From assembly GCF_900114765.1 (NCBI RefSeq), contig NZ_FOUD01000017.1:51176-115175 (forward strand): 64,000 bases of DNA, in the 5' to 3' direction. Source of the DNA: Halopseudomonas pachastrellae (GTDB lineage: Bacteria; Pseudomonadota; Gammaproteobacteria; Pseudomonadales; Pseudomonadaceae). Made by a program: the position numbers and the translations under genes. The notes beneath the pieces were generated by a model. The model was not told the DNA's origin, ran no database searches, and saw only the letters and a list, made by a program, of their open reading frames with translations. Of this stretch, positions 55,336 to 63,682 are shown one piece after another (the first letter of the stretch is position 1; every line of letters starts with the position of its first letter).

Positions 55336-56514
55336 TTACCTGTTTGCGTGTCCGGTTCGCCAGGTCCAGATCAGTGCCCAAGCCAGTGCTCCGGCCCCTA
55401 GCCAGAGCGTTTCCGGCAGGGTGCCGCCGTGGTTGAGCCATTCGCGTGCGAGCCAGGGCCCAAGCAGCTGCGTCACGCTGTACAGGGCGATGAGGGCTGC
55501 CGACAGGCGCGGCCCCTGATGTGGTTGCAGACTGCGGCCCAAACGTTGGGTCAGCAGTACCGCGCCGAGAAAGCTGCTGCCCACCAGCAACGAGCACAGC
55601 ATAATGCCCATGCTGGCGGGCAGGGCTAGGGCTGCCAGCACGCTGGCCAGTTGGGTTGCGTAATTGAGCAGCAGGGCGGTCCGGTCTCCCAGGCGTATGC
55701 CGAGGTGGTTCCACAGCCAGGCGGCGGGCAGAGTCGCGGCGGCCACGATCAGCCAGCTCTGTTGCACCAAGGGGTGGCTGCTGCCCAACTGGATACTGGC
55801 AATCATCGGCAGAAAGGTCATCGGCAGGATGTAACCCATGCCTGCGCCGGCGTAGGCCAGAAACAGCGGCCGGGTGCGTGCATCGAGCAGCGGAGCGGAT
55901 CGCGCAGGCGCGCTGTCGTCCTTGCTTGTGCCTGGCGCGTCGACACACAGGCGCAGCATGAGCCAGCCGCCCCACAGTGCTAGCGGCAAGCTCAGCAGCG
56001 CTGCAGGCCACCAGCGGCTTGCATTGGTCAGCGTGACGCCGGGTGGGTGCGAGAGCACGCCAGACAGCAGCAGGCCGCTGCCAACCCCCAGATAAATCAG
56101 GCCGCTCAGGCCAATACGCTGACGCGCTGCGAGCCATTCCATCAGCAGCGCCGGCACCATGACAAAGATCAAGCCGTTGCTGATGCCGTTGCCCAGGCGC
56201 AGCAAGGTAATAAAGGGCAGGTAATCGGTGATGGCCAGGCCGAGCAGGGTGAGGCAGTGCAGGGCCAGCGCCAGCGGAATGCTGCGCTGGATTTGCTGCG
56301 GCTGATGCCAGCGGATGGCGGCCAGCGCACCCAGCAGGTAGCCGAGGTAATTCCAGCTGGCTAACGCTGCGCCCTGACTGGTGCTGAGTTGGCCATCGTT
56401 GACCAGCAATGGCATCAAGGGCGTAAAAATAAATCGCCCGAGCCCGTGTACCACCAGCAGCAGAGCCGCAGCAGCGATAACGGCATGCAATAGGGACGGC
56501 TGGCGACTGGGCAT
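55336..56514 (-). CDS. YbfB/YjiJ family MFS transporter
   Basis: The 392-residue protein has about twelve hydrophobic helices and the family start (GLGRFIFTPLMPLLVNDGQLSTSQGAALASWNYLGYLLGAL). The YbfB/YjiJ family is a branch of the major facilitator superfamily with unknown substrates. There is no obvious operon partner; the GPH-type carrier gene is transcribed divergently across a 317-base gap. The C-terminus is short and basic. Confidence 0.88.
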   Translation of the reverse strand: MPSRQPSLLHAVIAAAALLLVVHGLGRFIFTPLMPLLVNDGQLSTSQGAALASWNYLGYLLGALAAIRWHQPQQIQRSIPLALALHCLTLLGLAITDYLPFITLLRLGNGISNGLIFVMVPALLMEWLAARQRIGLSGLIYLGVGSGLLLSGVLSHPPGVTLTNASRWWPAALLSLPLALWGGWLMLRLCVDAPGTSKDDSAPARSAPLLDARTRPLFLAYAGAGMGYILPMTFLPMIASIQLGSSHPLVQQSWLIVAAATLPAAWLWNHLGIRLGDRTALLLNYATQLASVLAALALPASMGIMLCSLLVGSSFLGAVLLTQRLGRSLQPHQGPRLSAALIALYSVTQLLGPWLAREWLNHGGTLPETLWLGAGALAWALIWTWRTGHANR

Positions 56515-56730
56515 GATACGGCTCCCGAAAATGGCGGATCAGTACGGCGAATGGGCGCCATAGCCAGAGGTGATGGTGTTGTTGCGGGGCTGACGACTCG
56601 CCAGCAAGCCGCATCAGTCTTGGTTTCAGGCGTTGAAAGCAGCTCGCGAGTATAGCCGGCACTGAAACATATTGCATGAATTGGCTCGGCGGCAGGAGCC
56701 ACTGCGCTGGTGTGGACAGGGGGGGCTGCG

Positions 56731-56743
56731 GTATAGAGTATAC
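56731..56743. promoter_or_regulatory. Palindrome GTATA-GAG-TATAC, candidate operator or promoter element
   Basis: GTATAGAGTATAC is a perfect inverted repeat with a three-base centre, 89-101 bases before the GPH-type carrier start. Similar TATAC half sites are used by GntR-type repressors, and TATAGA or TATACA could also be a -10 element. No regulator gene is adjacent. Confidence 0.4.
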
Positions 56744-56790
56744 AAACGTGCACCGGAGCAATTCCCGCGGTGCCGGATCGACAATAAATA

Positions 56791-56814
56791 TAAAAAAGCG
56801 GGTGCGGAGCCCGC
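56791..56814 (-). terminator. Terminator-like hairpin on the minus strand upstream of the GPH-type carrier
   Basis: GCGGG (56798-56802) and CCCGC (56810-56814) form a short GC stem with a T-run on the minus strand side. It faces against the gene that starts at 56832, so it would stop antisense transcription. On the plus strand it may act as a leader hairpin close to the ribosome site. Confidence 0.45.
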
Positions 56815-56831
56815 GTTCTCGGGAGAGTGGC

Positions 56832-58283
56832 ATGTCGCAGTCCAGTACGGACGCCAATGGCGTCCTCAAGCGTTCTACGATTCTTCTGCATGGCTCCATC
56901 GGTATGCCGTTGGCCATCATTGGTTATCCGCTGGTGGTGTACCTGCCACCGTTCTATGCCCAGGAAGTTGGCCTGAACATGGCGCTGATGGCGCTGGTGC
57001 TGGTCGTTGCTCGCCTGTCTGATGTCATCACCGACCCGTTGATTGGCACGCTCAGTGACCGTTGGCGCACCCGCTTCGGTCGGCGCAAGCCCTGGTTGGT
57101 CATGGGGGTGCCGCTGATGCTGGCCGGTACGGTGATGATCTTCATGCCGCCCGACGGCATTGGTATCGGGCATCTGTTGTTCTGGACCATGCTCATGTAT
57201 CTGGGCTGGACCATGGTGACTTTGCCCTATGGCGCCTGGGGGGCCGAGCTGTCCACGGTCTATCACCAGCGCAGCCGTGTGGTGGCCTCGCGTGAAGGCT
57301 TTGTGCTGATCGGGCTGTTTCTCGCCGCACTGGCTCCGGCGCTGGTACAGGCTTTGGGCGCACGCTTTCAGGCCGGACACACCGATGGCTGGCTGATGCA
57401 GACGGCGGTCACGCTATTCGGCCGTGACGGCGAGCTGGGTATTGGCTACGGGCCTATTCTCGCGGTGATGGCCTGGATGATGCTGATTCTGCTGCCGTTG
57501 ACGGTGTTCTGGGTGGTTGGCGCAGTCAAGGAAGCCCCGCCGCAGTCGGTTGAACGCACCGATTGGAAAAAGGGCCTGCGGGTCATGAAGAACAACGGCC
57601 CGTTCAAGCGCATGATCCTGATGCTGTTGGTGGTGGTGACCGGTGAGTCCTTCCGCAACGCGCTGTCGGTGTTCTTTATGCAACACGTGATTCAGATTCA
57701 GGCACAGATCGGTCTGATGTACCTGTTGTACTTCGGTATCGGCATTCTGGGTATTCCGTTCTGGCTACACGTGGGTAAGCGTATCGGCAAGCACCGGGCG
57801 TTCTGCGCGGCGTTGGCAATTTCCAGTACCAGTATCATGGGCATGTTCTTCCTCGGCGCCGGCCAGTTGCTGCCGTTCGCAATATTGTTTGCGATCAAAG
57901 GCTTCTGCTTTGCTGCCTTCCAGTTTTTGCCGTTGTCCATGCTGGCGGACATCGTAGATCTGGATACCGCACGTAGCCGCGAGCACCGCACGGGGCTGTT
58001 CTTTGCCATTAGCGGTATGGCGCAAAAGGCTGCGATGGCGCTGGGGCTTGGTCTGTCTCTGGGGCTGCTGGCATTGGTTGGCTTTGACGCCAAGGCAGTA
58101 GAGCACACCGCGTCGCAGTTGCTGTCACTGCGTATTCTCTACATCCTTGGGCCGGTGGCGCTATATATGACTGCCTTTGTGATTGCCTGGCGCTATCCGT
58201 TGACCGCAGAGCGGCAGGAACGCATCCATCGCTGGGTGACCCGGCGCGAGGCGCGCCTGAGCGTCATGGCAGCGTCGCGCTAG
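56832..58283 (+). CDS. MFS transporter, glycoside-pentoside-hexuronide:cation symporter type
   Basis: The 483-residue protein has about twelve helices and the GPH/MelB-type features: LSDVITDPLIGTLSDRWRTRFGRRKPWLVMG after the second helix (basic loop with RRKPW), and DIVDLDTARSREHRTGLFFA late in the second half. GPH carriers import sugars or related glycosides with Na+ or H+. The substrate is unknown and no sugar catabolic gene is adjacent. The ATG at 56832 has GGGAGAG upstream; an upstream in-frame extension into the leader is not supported. Confidence 0.88.
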   Translation: MSQSSTDANGVLKRSTILLHGSIGMPLAIIGYPLVVYLPPFYAQEVGLNMALMALVLVVARLSDVITDPLIGTLSDRWRTRFGRRKPWLVMGVPLMLAGTVMIFMPPDGIGIGHLLFWTMLMYLGWTMVTLPYGAWGAELSTVYHQRSRVVASREGFVLIGLFLAALAPALVQALGARFQAGHTDGWLMQTAVTLFGRDGELGIGYGPILAVMAWMMLILLPLTVFWVVGAVKEAPPQSVERTDWKKGLRVMKNNGPFKRMILMLLVVVTGESFRNALSVFFMQHVIQIQAQIGLMYLLYFGIGILGIPFWLHVGKRIGKHRAFCAALAISSTSIMGMFFLGAGQLLPFAILFAIKGFCFAAFQFLPLSMLADIVDLDTARSREHRTGLFFAISGMAQKAAMALGLGLSLGLLALVGFDAKAVEHTASQLLSLRILYILGPVALYMTAFVIAWRYPLTAERQERIHRWVTRREARLSVMAASR

Positions 58284-58297
58284 ATCTGCTCAGTTTG

Positions 58298-58330
58298 TCG
58301 GCAGGTTCCGTCCCGGAGCCTGCCGATTTT
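58298..58330 (+). terminator. Intrinsic terminator after the GPH-type carrier
   Basis: TCGGCAGGTTCCG (58298-58310), loop TCC and CGGAGCCTGCCGA (58314-58326) pair over 13 positions with one wobble, followed by TTTT. It lies 15 bases after the stop. Confidence 0.85.
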
Positions 58331-58378
58331 GGGTATGCTGCCCGCTGCACCGAATAGACCGGAAGGATACGCAGCGCC

Positions 58379-60256
58379 ATGTCGGAACACTCGCAGTTTC
58401 GTTTGCTCGGCAGCAAACGCTTTCTCCCTTTCTTCACCAGCCAGTTGCTGGGCGCCTTTAACGACAACCTGTTCAAGCAGGCGCTGATCCTGGCGATCCT
58501 GTTCAAACTCAGTTTCAACGCTGACCGTGACCTGCTCATCAACCTCAGTGCGCTGCTGTTCATTTTGCCGTTCTTCCTGTTCTCCGCACTCGGCGGGCAG
58601 TTTGGCGAAAAGTTCGACAAGGACCTGCTGATCCGGCGCATCAAGCTCGGCGAGGTGGCGATCATGCTGCTTGGCGCCCTTGGTTTGTGGTTGGGCAGCT
58701 TGCCGCTGTTGCTGGTGGTGCTGTTTGCCATGGGCACCCAGTCGGCGCTGTTCGGGCCGGTCAAGTATTCGATTCTGCCCCAGGCGCTGGAAGAAGACGA
58801 ACTGGTCGGCGGCAACGCGCTGGTCGAGATGGGCACCTTTCTGGCGATTCTGGGCGGCACCCTGTGTGCCGGTATCCTGATGGCCAGCGGTGGCTGGGCC
58901 AGCCTGGTGGGCGGCGCGGTGGTGCTGGTTGCCATTGGTGGCTATCTGACGGCACGGCGAATTCCGGGCGCGCGAGCCGGTCTGCCGGACCTGGCGATTG
59001 ACTGGAATATTTTTCGCCAGTCCTGGGTGATTCTGCGTCTGGGTCTGAAGGAGCAGGTGCCCTCGGTATCACGCTCGATTCTTGGCAACTCCTGGTTCTG
59101 GTTTCTGGGCGCGACCTATCTGACGCAGATTCCCGGTTTTGCCAAGGACTATCTGCACGGCGATGAAAGCGTGGTTACCCTGATCCTGACGGTGTTCTCC
59201 GTGGGTATCGCGCTGGGCTCTGTGCTTTGTGAACGGCTGTCGGGCCACAAGGTCGAGATTGGCCTGGTGCCCTTTGGCTCCTTTGGCCTGAGCGTGTTCG
59301 GTCTGCTGATCTGGAGCCTGTCCGGCAGTATCGCCGCTGGTGCTGCGCCCTATGACTGGTTGACCCTGCTGGCTCAGCCCGGCGCCTGGGGCATCATGGG
59401 CAGCATCCTCGGGCTGGGTGTGTTTGGCGGTTTTTACATCGTACCGCTGTACGCGCTGATCCAGTCGCGCAGTCGCGAGGAGGAGCGCGCGCGGGTTATT
59501 GCCGCCAACAACATTCTCAATGCGCTGTTGATGGTCTGTTCGGCGATTCTGGCGATTGTCATGCTCAGTGTGCTCGAGCTATCGATCCCGACGTTGTTTT
59601 TGACCATCTCGTTGCTCAATGTGCTGGTCAACGGCTACATCTTCAAGGTGGTGCCGGAGTTCAGCATGCGCTTTCTTATCTGGCTGCTGGGGCACTCGAT
59701 GTACCGGGTCGAGCACCGCAACCTAGAGGCAATCCCGGATGAAGGCCCGTGCGTGCTGGTGTGCAATCACGTGTCCTTTGTCGATGCGCTGTTGATCGGT
59801 GGCGCGGTACGCCGTCCGGTGCGCTTTGTCATGTACTACAAGATCTACCGCCTGCCGGTGCTTAACTTCATCTTCCGTACCGCCGGCACTGTGCCCATTG
59901 CAGGGCGGCAGGAGGACGAGGTGATCTACGAGCGCGCCTTTGAGCGCATCTCGGCCTATCTGCGCGCGGGCGAAGTGGTCTGTATCTTCCCCGAGGGCAA
60001 ACTGACGGCTGATGGCGAGATGGACGTATTCCGCGCCGGCATCACGCGGATCTTGGAGAATGACCCGGTACCGGTTGTGCCAATGGCGTTGCAGGGGCTG
60101 TGGGGCAGCTTCTTCAGCCGTGACCCGCACAAGGGCTTCTTCCGCCGTCTGTGGTCTCGGGTCTGTCTGGTAGCAGGGCAGCCGGTAGCGCCCGAGGCGG
60201 CTCAGCCTGAGTACCTGCAGGAGCAGGTGTCGGTGTTGCGTGGGGAGCGGCGCTGA
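58379..60256 (+). CDS. MFS transporter fused to a 1-acylglycerol-3-phosphate acyltransferase (LplT-PlsC type)
   Basis: The 625-residue protein joins an LplT-like MFS carrier (about 1-410; FTSQLLGAFNDNLFKQALILA, ALFGPVKYSILPQALEEDELVGGNALVEMGTF) to a PlsC-type acyltransferase (about 425-610) with VCNHVSFVDALLIGG (HX4D), GTVPIAG and IFPEGKLTADGEM. In E. coli LplT flips lysophospholipids inward and the separate Aas protein reacylates them using an acyltransferase plus acyl-ACP synthetase. Here the AMP-binding synthetase domain is absent from the fusion, so acyl donors must come from elsewhere. Membrane repair by lysophospholipid recycling is the likely role. Confidence 0.88.
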   Translation: MSEHSQFRLLGSKRFLPFFTSQLLGAFNDNLFKQALILAILFKLSFNADRDLLINLSALLFILPFFLFSALGGQFGEKFDKDLLIRRIKLGEVAIMLLGALGLWLGSLPLLLVVLFAMGTQSALFGPVKYSILPQALEEDELVGGNALVEMGTFLAILGGTLCAGILMASGGWASLVGGAVVLVAIGGYLTARRIPGARAGLPDLAIDWNIFRQSWVILRLGLKEQVPSVSRSILGNSWFWFLGATYLTQIPGFAKDYLHGDESVVTLILTVFSVGIALGSVLCERLSGHKVEIGLVPFGSFGLSVFGLLIWSLSGSIAAGAAPYDWLTLLAQPGAWGIMGSILGLGVFGGFYIVPLYALIQSRSREEERARVIAANNILNALLMVCSAILAIVMLSVLELSIPTLFLTISLLNVLVNGYIFKVVPEFSMRFLIWLLGHSMYRVEHRNLEAIPDEGPCVLVCNHVSFVDALLIGGAVRRPVRFVMYYKIYRLPVLNFIFRTAGTVPIAGRQEDEVIYERAFERISAYLRAGEVVCIFPEGKLTADGEMDVFRAGITRILENDPVPVVPMALQGLWGSFFSRDPHKGFFRRLWSRVCLVAGQPVAPEAAQPEYLQEQVSVLRGERR

Positions 60257-60270
60257 GACAGCGACAGGCG

Positions 60271-60349
60271 TAGGGACGCAGCATGCTGCGTCCGGAAGGT
60301 CATGATCAGCGCACCGCGAGGTAGTGGACGCGACATGTCGCGTCCCTAC
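60271..60349. repeat. Pair of 20-bp perfect palindromes of REP/BIME type
   Basis: GGACGCAGCATGCTGCGTCC (60274-60293) and GGACGCGACATGTCGCGTCC (60326-60345) are each perfect palindromes. They are framed outside by TAGGGACGC on the left and GCGTCCCTAC on the right, so the whole unit is also an inverted pair. It fills the gap between the converging acyltransferase fusion and slyD and may serve as a transcript end. Such elements are usually repeated many times in a genome. Confidence 0.8.
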
Positions 60350-60373
60350 AGCAGCAGATGGCCGCGCCGCTGA

Positions 60374-60853
60374 TCAGTGGTTATGACCACCCACACCGTG
60401 GGCGTGGCCGTGGGCCAGTTCTTCTTCAGTGGCGGCGCGTACGTCCAGAATCTCGACGTTGAAGGTCAGTTCGCGGCCTGCCAGCGGGTGGTTGGTATCC
60501 ACAACAACCTGGGACAGACCCGGTTTAACCACCACTACCTGACGCGGGCCTTGCTCGGTCTGCAGAATGGCAATCATGCCCGGCTTCCACTTCTTGGCAC
60601 CTTGCAGGCGCTTGGCCTGGACCTTGTGCAGTGCGTTTTCGCGCACTTCACCGTAGGCCTTTTCCGGCGGGATGGTGACAGTAAAGGTCTCGCCCGCGCT
60701 GTGACCTTCCATGGCCTCAACCAGGCCATCAATCAGGCCGGTCTGGCCATGCAGATACAACACCGGATCATGCTCGCGGGATGACTCGATCGGGCCATTG
60801 GCGTCAGAAAGGTCGTAGTGAAACTGGACAACGGTTTTTTCGGCAATCTGCAT
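60374..60853 (-). CDS. slyD: FKBP-type peptidyl-prolyl cis-trans isomerase, SlyD
   Basis: The 159-residue protein has an FKBP fold split by an insert-in-flap chaperone domain (about 65-120): FHYDLSDANGPIESSREHDPVLYLHG, GLIDGLVEAMEGHSAGETFTVTIPPEKAYGEV. The tail AHGHAHGVGGHNH is His-rich, as in SlyD proteins that bind nickel. It folds Pro-containing proteins and, in E. coli, serves hydrogenase nickel delivery. The start ATG at 60853 has only a modest ribosome site (GCGGAAC). Confidence 0.94.
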   Translation of the reverse strand: MQIAEKTVVQFHYDLSDANGPIESSREHDPVLYLHGQTGLIDGLVEAMEGHSAGETFTVTIPPEKAYGEVRENALHKVQAKRLQGAKKWKPGMIAILQTEQGPRQVVVVKPGLSQVVVDTNHPLAGRELTFNVEILDVRAATEEELAHGHAHGVGGHNH

Positions 60854-61005
60854 GGTAGGTTCCGCTTGGGCTATCAAAGCTCGCCATTATCCAGACTCGC
60901 GCGGGACTTTTCCATGGCTGTCAGACAGCGCTTGTTAATTGCACAGGCTCGCGCTGCGGAGCAGCCCGAGCGCGAGAGTTCATGAAGACTTAACCCGTGC
61001 TCTCT

Positions 61006-61605
61006 TTATTCGCCCCATAACTCTTCGAGGCGCGCGTCTCGCCCGCAGGTGGTGCGGTAGAAGGTATAGCGCAGCGGGTTCTTTTCGTAATAGTCCTGGT
61101 GATAGTCCTCGGCCGCATAAAAGGGCTGGCGCGGCAGAATCAGCGTTTGTATCGGCTGATCAAAACGCGCTTTCAGGGCGTCGCGAGAATCTTCCAGCAG
61201 GGCCTTCTGCTCATCGTCGGCGTAATACAGCGCGCTACTGTACTGGTAGCCGTGGTCGCAGAACTGGGCATTGGCCGTCAGCGGGTCAATGGTTGGCCAG
61301 AACGCCTCGACCAGCTCGGCGTAACTGGTTTTGCTCGGGTCATAGAACACCGCAACCGACTCGATATGCTCAGTGCCGCCGGCGGACACCTGCTGGTAGT
61401 CGGCGGTAGCGGCGCTGTCACCGGTATAGCCTGACAGCGTCTCGACCACGCCCGGCAGCTTGTCAAAGTCGGATTCGGTACACCAGAAGCAGCCGCCGGA
61501 AAACACCGCCATCTCGGTGCCCGGCGGGCCTTGGGTGACGGGCTCGTTGGCCAAGGCCAGCGGCGACAGGGCGAGCAGGGCCAGGGCAGGGGCTAGGTAC
61601 TTCAT
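61006..61605 (-). CDS. msrA: Exported peptide-methionine (S)-S-oxide reductase MsrA
   Basis: The 199-residue protein has a signal peptide (about 1-19) followed by the MsrA domain with the catalytic Cys39 in FSGGCFWCTESDF, GYTGDSAATADYQQVSAGGTEHIESV and YHQDYYEKNPLRYTFYR. It reduces the S epimer of methionine sulfoxide. Most MsrA proteins are cytoplasmic; the signal peptide places this one in the periplasm. It overlaps the upstream msrB by four bases (ATGA), so both form one operon for repair of oxidised envelope proteins. Confidence 0.94.
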   Translation of the reverse strand: MKYLAPALALLALSPLALANEPVTQGPPGTEMAVFSGGCFWCTESDFDKLPGVVETLSGYTGDSAATADYQQVSAGGTEHIESVAVFYDPSKTSYAELVEAFWPTIDPLTANAQFCDHGYQYSSALYYADDEQKALLEDSRDALKARFDQPIQTLILPRQPFYAAEDYHQDYYEKNPLRYTFYRTTCGRDARLEELWGE

Positions 61606-62123
61606 GCGTCACCTCGCAGGGCCGGCAGCGCCTCGCCGGCCGGGATAAATGTGAGTGCCAGGCCGTTATTGCACCAGCGCTCTCCACGCGGTGCCGGGCC
61701 GTCGTTGAACACATGGCCCTGGTGGCCACCGCAGCGGCCGCAGTGATACTCGGTGCGCGGCCAGATCAGGGCAAAGTCCTGCCGGGTACCCACGTGGCCG
61801 ACCAGGGGCTGGGTGAAGCTGGGCCAGCCGGTCTTGCTGTCGAACTTGTGCTCGGACGAAAACAACGGCAGGTAACAGGCGGCGCACAGGTAGGTGCCGG
61901 GCTCGTAATGCTTGTCCAACGGGCTGCTTCCGGGGCGTTCGGTTGCCTCTTCAAACAGCACGTCCCAGGCGGCATCCGACACCTTGTCTCGCCAGTAGTC
62001 CGCTGGTAGGTCGAGTGCGTCGACTTGCGACACATGAAAGGCATCCTCGGCACTGGCCGTGCTGGAGAGAAGCGGCAGGGCGGGGGCGGCCAACAGGCCG
62101 CTGAGCAGGGTACGGCGTTTCAT
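61602..62123 (-). CDS. msrB: Exported peptide-methionine (R)-S-oxide reductase MsrB, probable Tat substrate
   Basis: The 173-residue protein begins with MKRRTLLSGLLAAPALPLLSSTASA, a twin-arginine signal ending about residue 25. The MsrB fold follows with zinc ligands Cys80/Cys83 and Cys128/Cys131, the Gly-Trp-Pro-Ser block SKTGWPSFTQP and the catalytic Cys151 in GERWCNNGLALTFIP. It reduces the R epimer of methionine sulfoxide. The Tat signal suggests export in a folded, zinc-loaded state. CAGGATCAATC precedes the ATG; msrA follows with a four-base overlap. Confidence 0.93.
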   Translation of the reverse strand: MKRRTLLSGLLAAPALPLLSSTASAEDAFHVSQVDALDLPADYWRDKVSDAAWDVLFEEATERPGSSPLDKHYEPGTYLCAACYLPLFSSEHKFDSKTGWPSFTQPLVGHVGTRQDFALIWPRTEYHCGRCGGHQGHVFNDGPAPRGERWCNNGLALTFIPAGEALPALRGDA

Positions 62124-62307
62124 GATTGATCCTGTAGGGGTGACTGTACCTATCTGACGCCGCGTGTCTGCATTTGTTACATCACGCCGGCACATCAGAG
62201 GAAGTTATATTGGCTGAGACAGCCTGTAATCTTGTATCGTGAGCCTGCTAAATGCGTAACGGTTGGGCTCAAGTCCGAGCCAACATTAGATTCAAGGTAG
62301 AACAATA

Positions 62308-63558
62308 ATGATCCAATCTAAAATGCGTAAGCTGCTGGGTGGCGCAATGCTGCTGGCGGCAGGATTCTCCGGCTGTCTGCATGCCGAGCAGGTAGCGCAG
62401 CCCTTTACCCAGCCGCGCCTGGATGCCTTTGCCGCTGCCATGGCTCAAGAGGTGGAGCAGGGGCGCATCGGCGGTATTGCCACGCTGGTGTATCAGAACG
62501 GCGAGATCGTGCAGCGTGCCGAATACGGCTTTGCCGATCTGGAGCAGCAGCGGCCGCTTGAGCCAGACAGCCTCTACAAGATTTTTTCGCTGACCAAGCT
62601 GGTGACCGGCACGGCGCTGCTGACCCTGTATGACGAAGGGCGCTTTGAGCTCGACGAGCCGGTAGGCAAGTACATCCCCGAGTTGCAGAACCTGCAGGTG
62701 GCGGTAGCAGACGGCCCGGAGGGTATGCCCAAAACCGAGCCGGCGGCGCATCCGGTCACCATCCGTGAGCTGATGACCCACACCGGTGGTTTTACCTATG
62801 GCCGCTTTGGCGACACCCAGGTGGACCAGCTCTACGTCAAAGCCGACATCCAGAACCGCGATTCCACCTTTGCCGACATGATGGCCAAGTTGGAGCACAT
62901 CCCGCTGCTGCACCAGCCGGGTACGGTCTGGCACTACAGCATTTCGGTCGATATTCAGGCGGCGCTGATCGAGGTGTTGTCGGGCAAGACGTTTGACGCA
63001 TTTCTGCAGGAGCGGATCTTCGACCCGCTGGAAATGGTGGATACCGACTTCTACGCGCCGGAGGATAAGGCGGGGCGGTTGGCGCTGTCCTACCAGCCGC
63101 AGCCTGATGGCTCGCTCAAGGCAATCCCCAATACACCGTTTCTCAGCAAGCCGCGCTTTCTCAATGGCGGCGGCGGGCTGATCTCCTCGGTAGATGATTA
63201 CCTGCGTTTTGCCCGTATGCTTCTGGGCGGCGGCGAGCTGGAAGGTACGCGCATTCTGAAGCCCGAAACCGTTGAGTTGATGCGCCGCAATCAGTTGCCG
63301 CAGGGCGTGGAGGATATCGGGCCGTTTTTTCCGGGTAACCAGTTTGGCTTGAATGTGGCCGTGGTGAATGACTCGCCAGCCGCTGGCTATCTGCCGGAGG
63401 GGACCTACTGGTGGTGGGGTATCCAGGGGGCCTGGTGCTGGATTGACCCAAGTAACGACGCCATCATCATCGGCATGATGCAGAACACCGATTACCGCCT
63501 GTCGCGCATGATCCATGGCAAGGCCAGTCGTGCGTTGTATGGGCCGGCGAAGCCCTGA
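62308..63558 (+). CDS. Exported serine hydrolase of the beta-lactamase family (class C-like)
   Basis: The 416-residue protein has a signal peptide (about 1-26), the SxxK motif in YKIFSLTKLVTGTALL (nucleophile near residue 94), HTGGFTYGRFG, the YxS/N-type motif in VWHYSISVDIQ, and a late WWWGIQGAWCW strand with GxG-like turn. This is the esterase/beta-lactamase family (EstB-, AmpC- and PBP4b-like); the absence of a clean KTG favours an esterase or peptidase-like role over antibiotic hydrolysis. AAGGTAGAACAATA precedes the ATG. It stands alone, divergent from the msrBA pair. Confidence 0.87.
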   Translation: MIQSKMRKLLGGAMLLAAGFSGCLHAEQVAQPFTQPRLDAFAAAMAQEVEQGRIGGIATLVYQNGEIVQRAEYGFADLEQQRPLEPDSLYKIFSLTKLVTGTALLTLYDEGRFELDEPVGKYIPELQNLQVAVADGPEGMPKTEPAAHPVTIRELMTHTGGFTYGRFGDTQVDQLYVKADIQNRDSTFADMMAKLEHIPLLHQPGTVWHYSISVDIQAALIEVLSGKTFDAFLQERIFDPLEMVDTDFYAPEDKAGRLALSYQPQPDGSLKAIPNTPFLSKPRFLNGGGGLISSVDDYLRFARMLLGGGELEGTRILKPETVELMRRNQLPQGVEDIGPFFPGNQFGLNVAVVNDSPAAGYLPEGTYWWWGIQGAWCWIDPSNDAIIIGMMQNTDYRLSRMIHGKASRALYGPAKP

Positions 63559-63642
63559 TGTGGTGGCGCGCGGAGAAGCCTGCGGCGTTCTCCGCCCTAC
63601 GAAACGGCGCTTGGTAGGGCGGATTAAGCGCAGCGTATCCGC
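63559..63642. repeat. REP-like inverted repeat, probable IS110 insertion target
   Basis: After the hydrolase stop comes a GC-rich segment with CGCCCTAC (63594-63601) answered by GTAGGGCG (63614-63621) and continuing as GATTAAGCGCAGCGTATCCGC, a form common in Pseudomonas genomes as an intergenic palindromic repeat. The sequence changes character after about 63642, where the IS110-type left end seems to begin. IS110 elements often target such repeats. Confidence 0.6.
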
Positions 63643-63682
63643 GCGTGCCCGCACGCGGGTGGCAGTCCTGTGCAAGTTGATT

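Larger units (their letters stand above)
56515..56831. other. Divergent promoter region between two MFS genes (317 bases)
   Basis: No gene is supported. The region holds the short palindrome GTATAGAGTATAC (56731-56743), a T-run hairpin that reads as a minus-strand terminator (56791-56814), and the ribosome site of the downstream gene (GGGAGAG at 56820-56826). The remainder next to the YbfB-type gene shows nothing distinctive. Confidence 0.55.

Noticed and set aside
55295-56920. Long minus-strand frame overlapping the YbfB-type transporter
   Set aside because: Other frame of the transporter gene; sequence is Arg/Pro/His-rich with no membrane helices.
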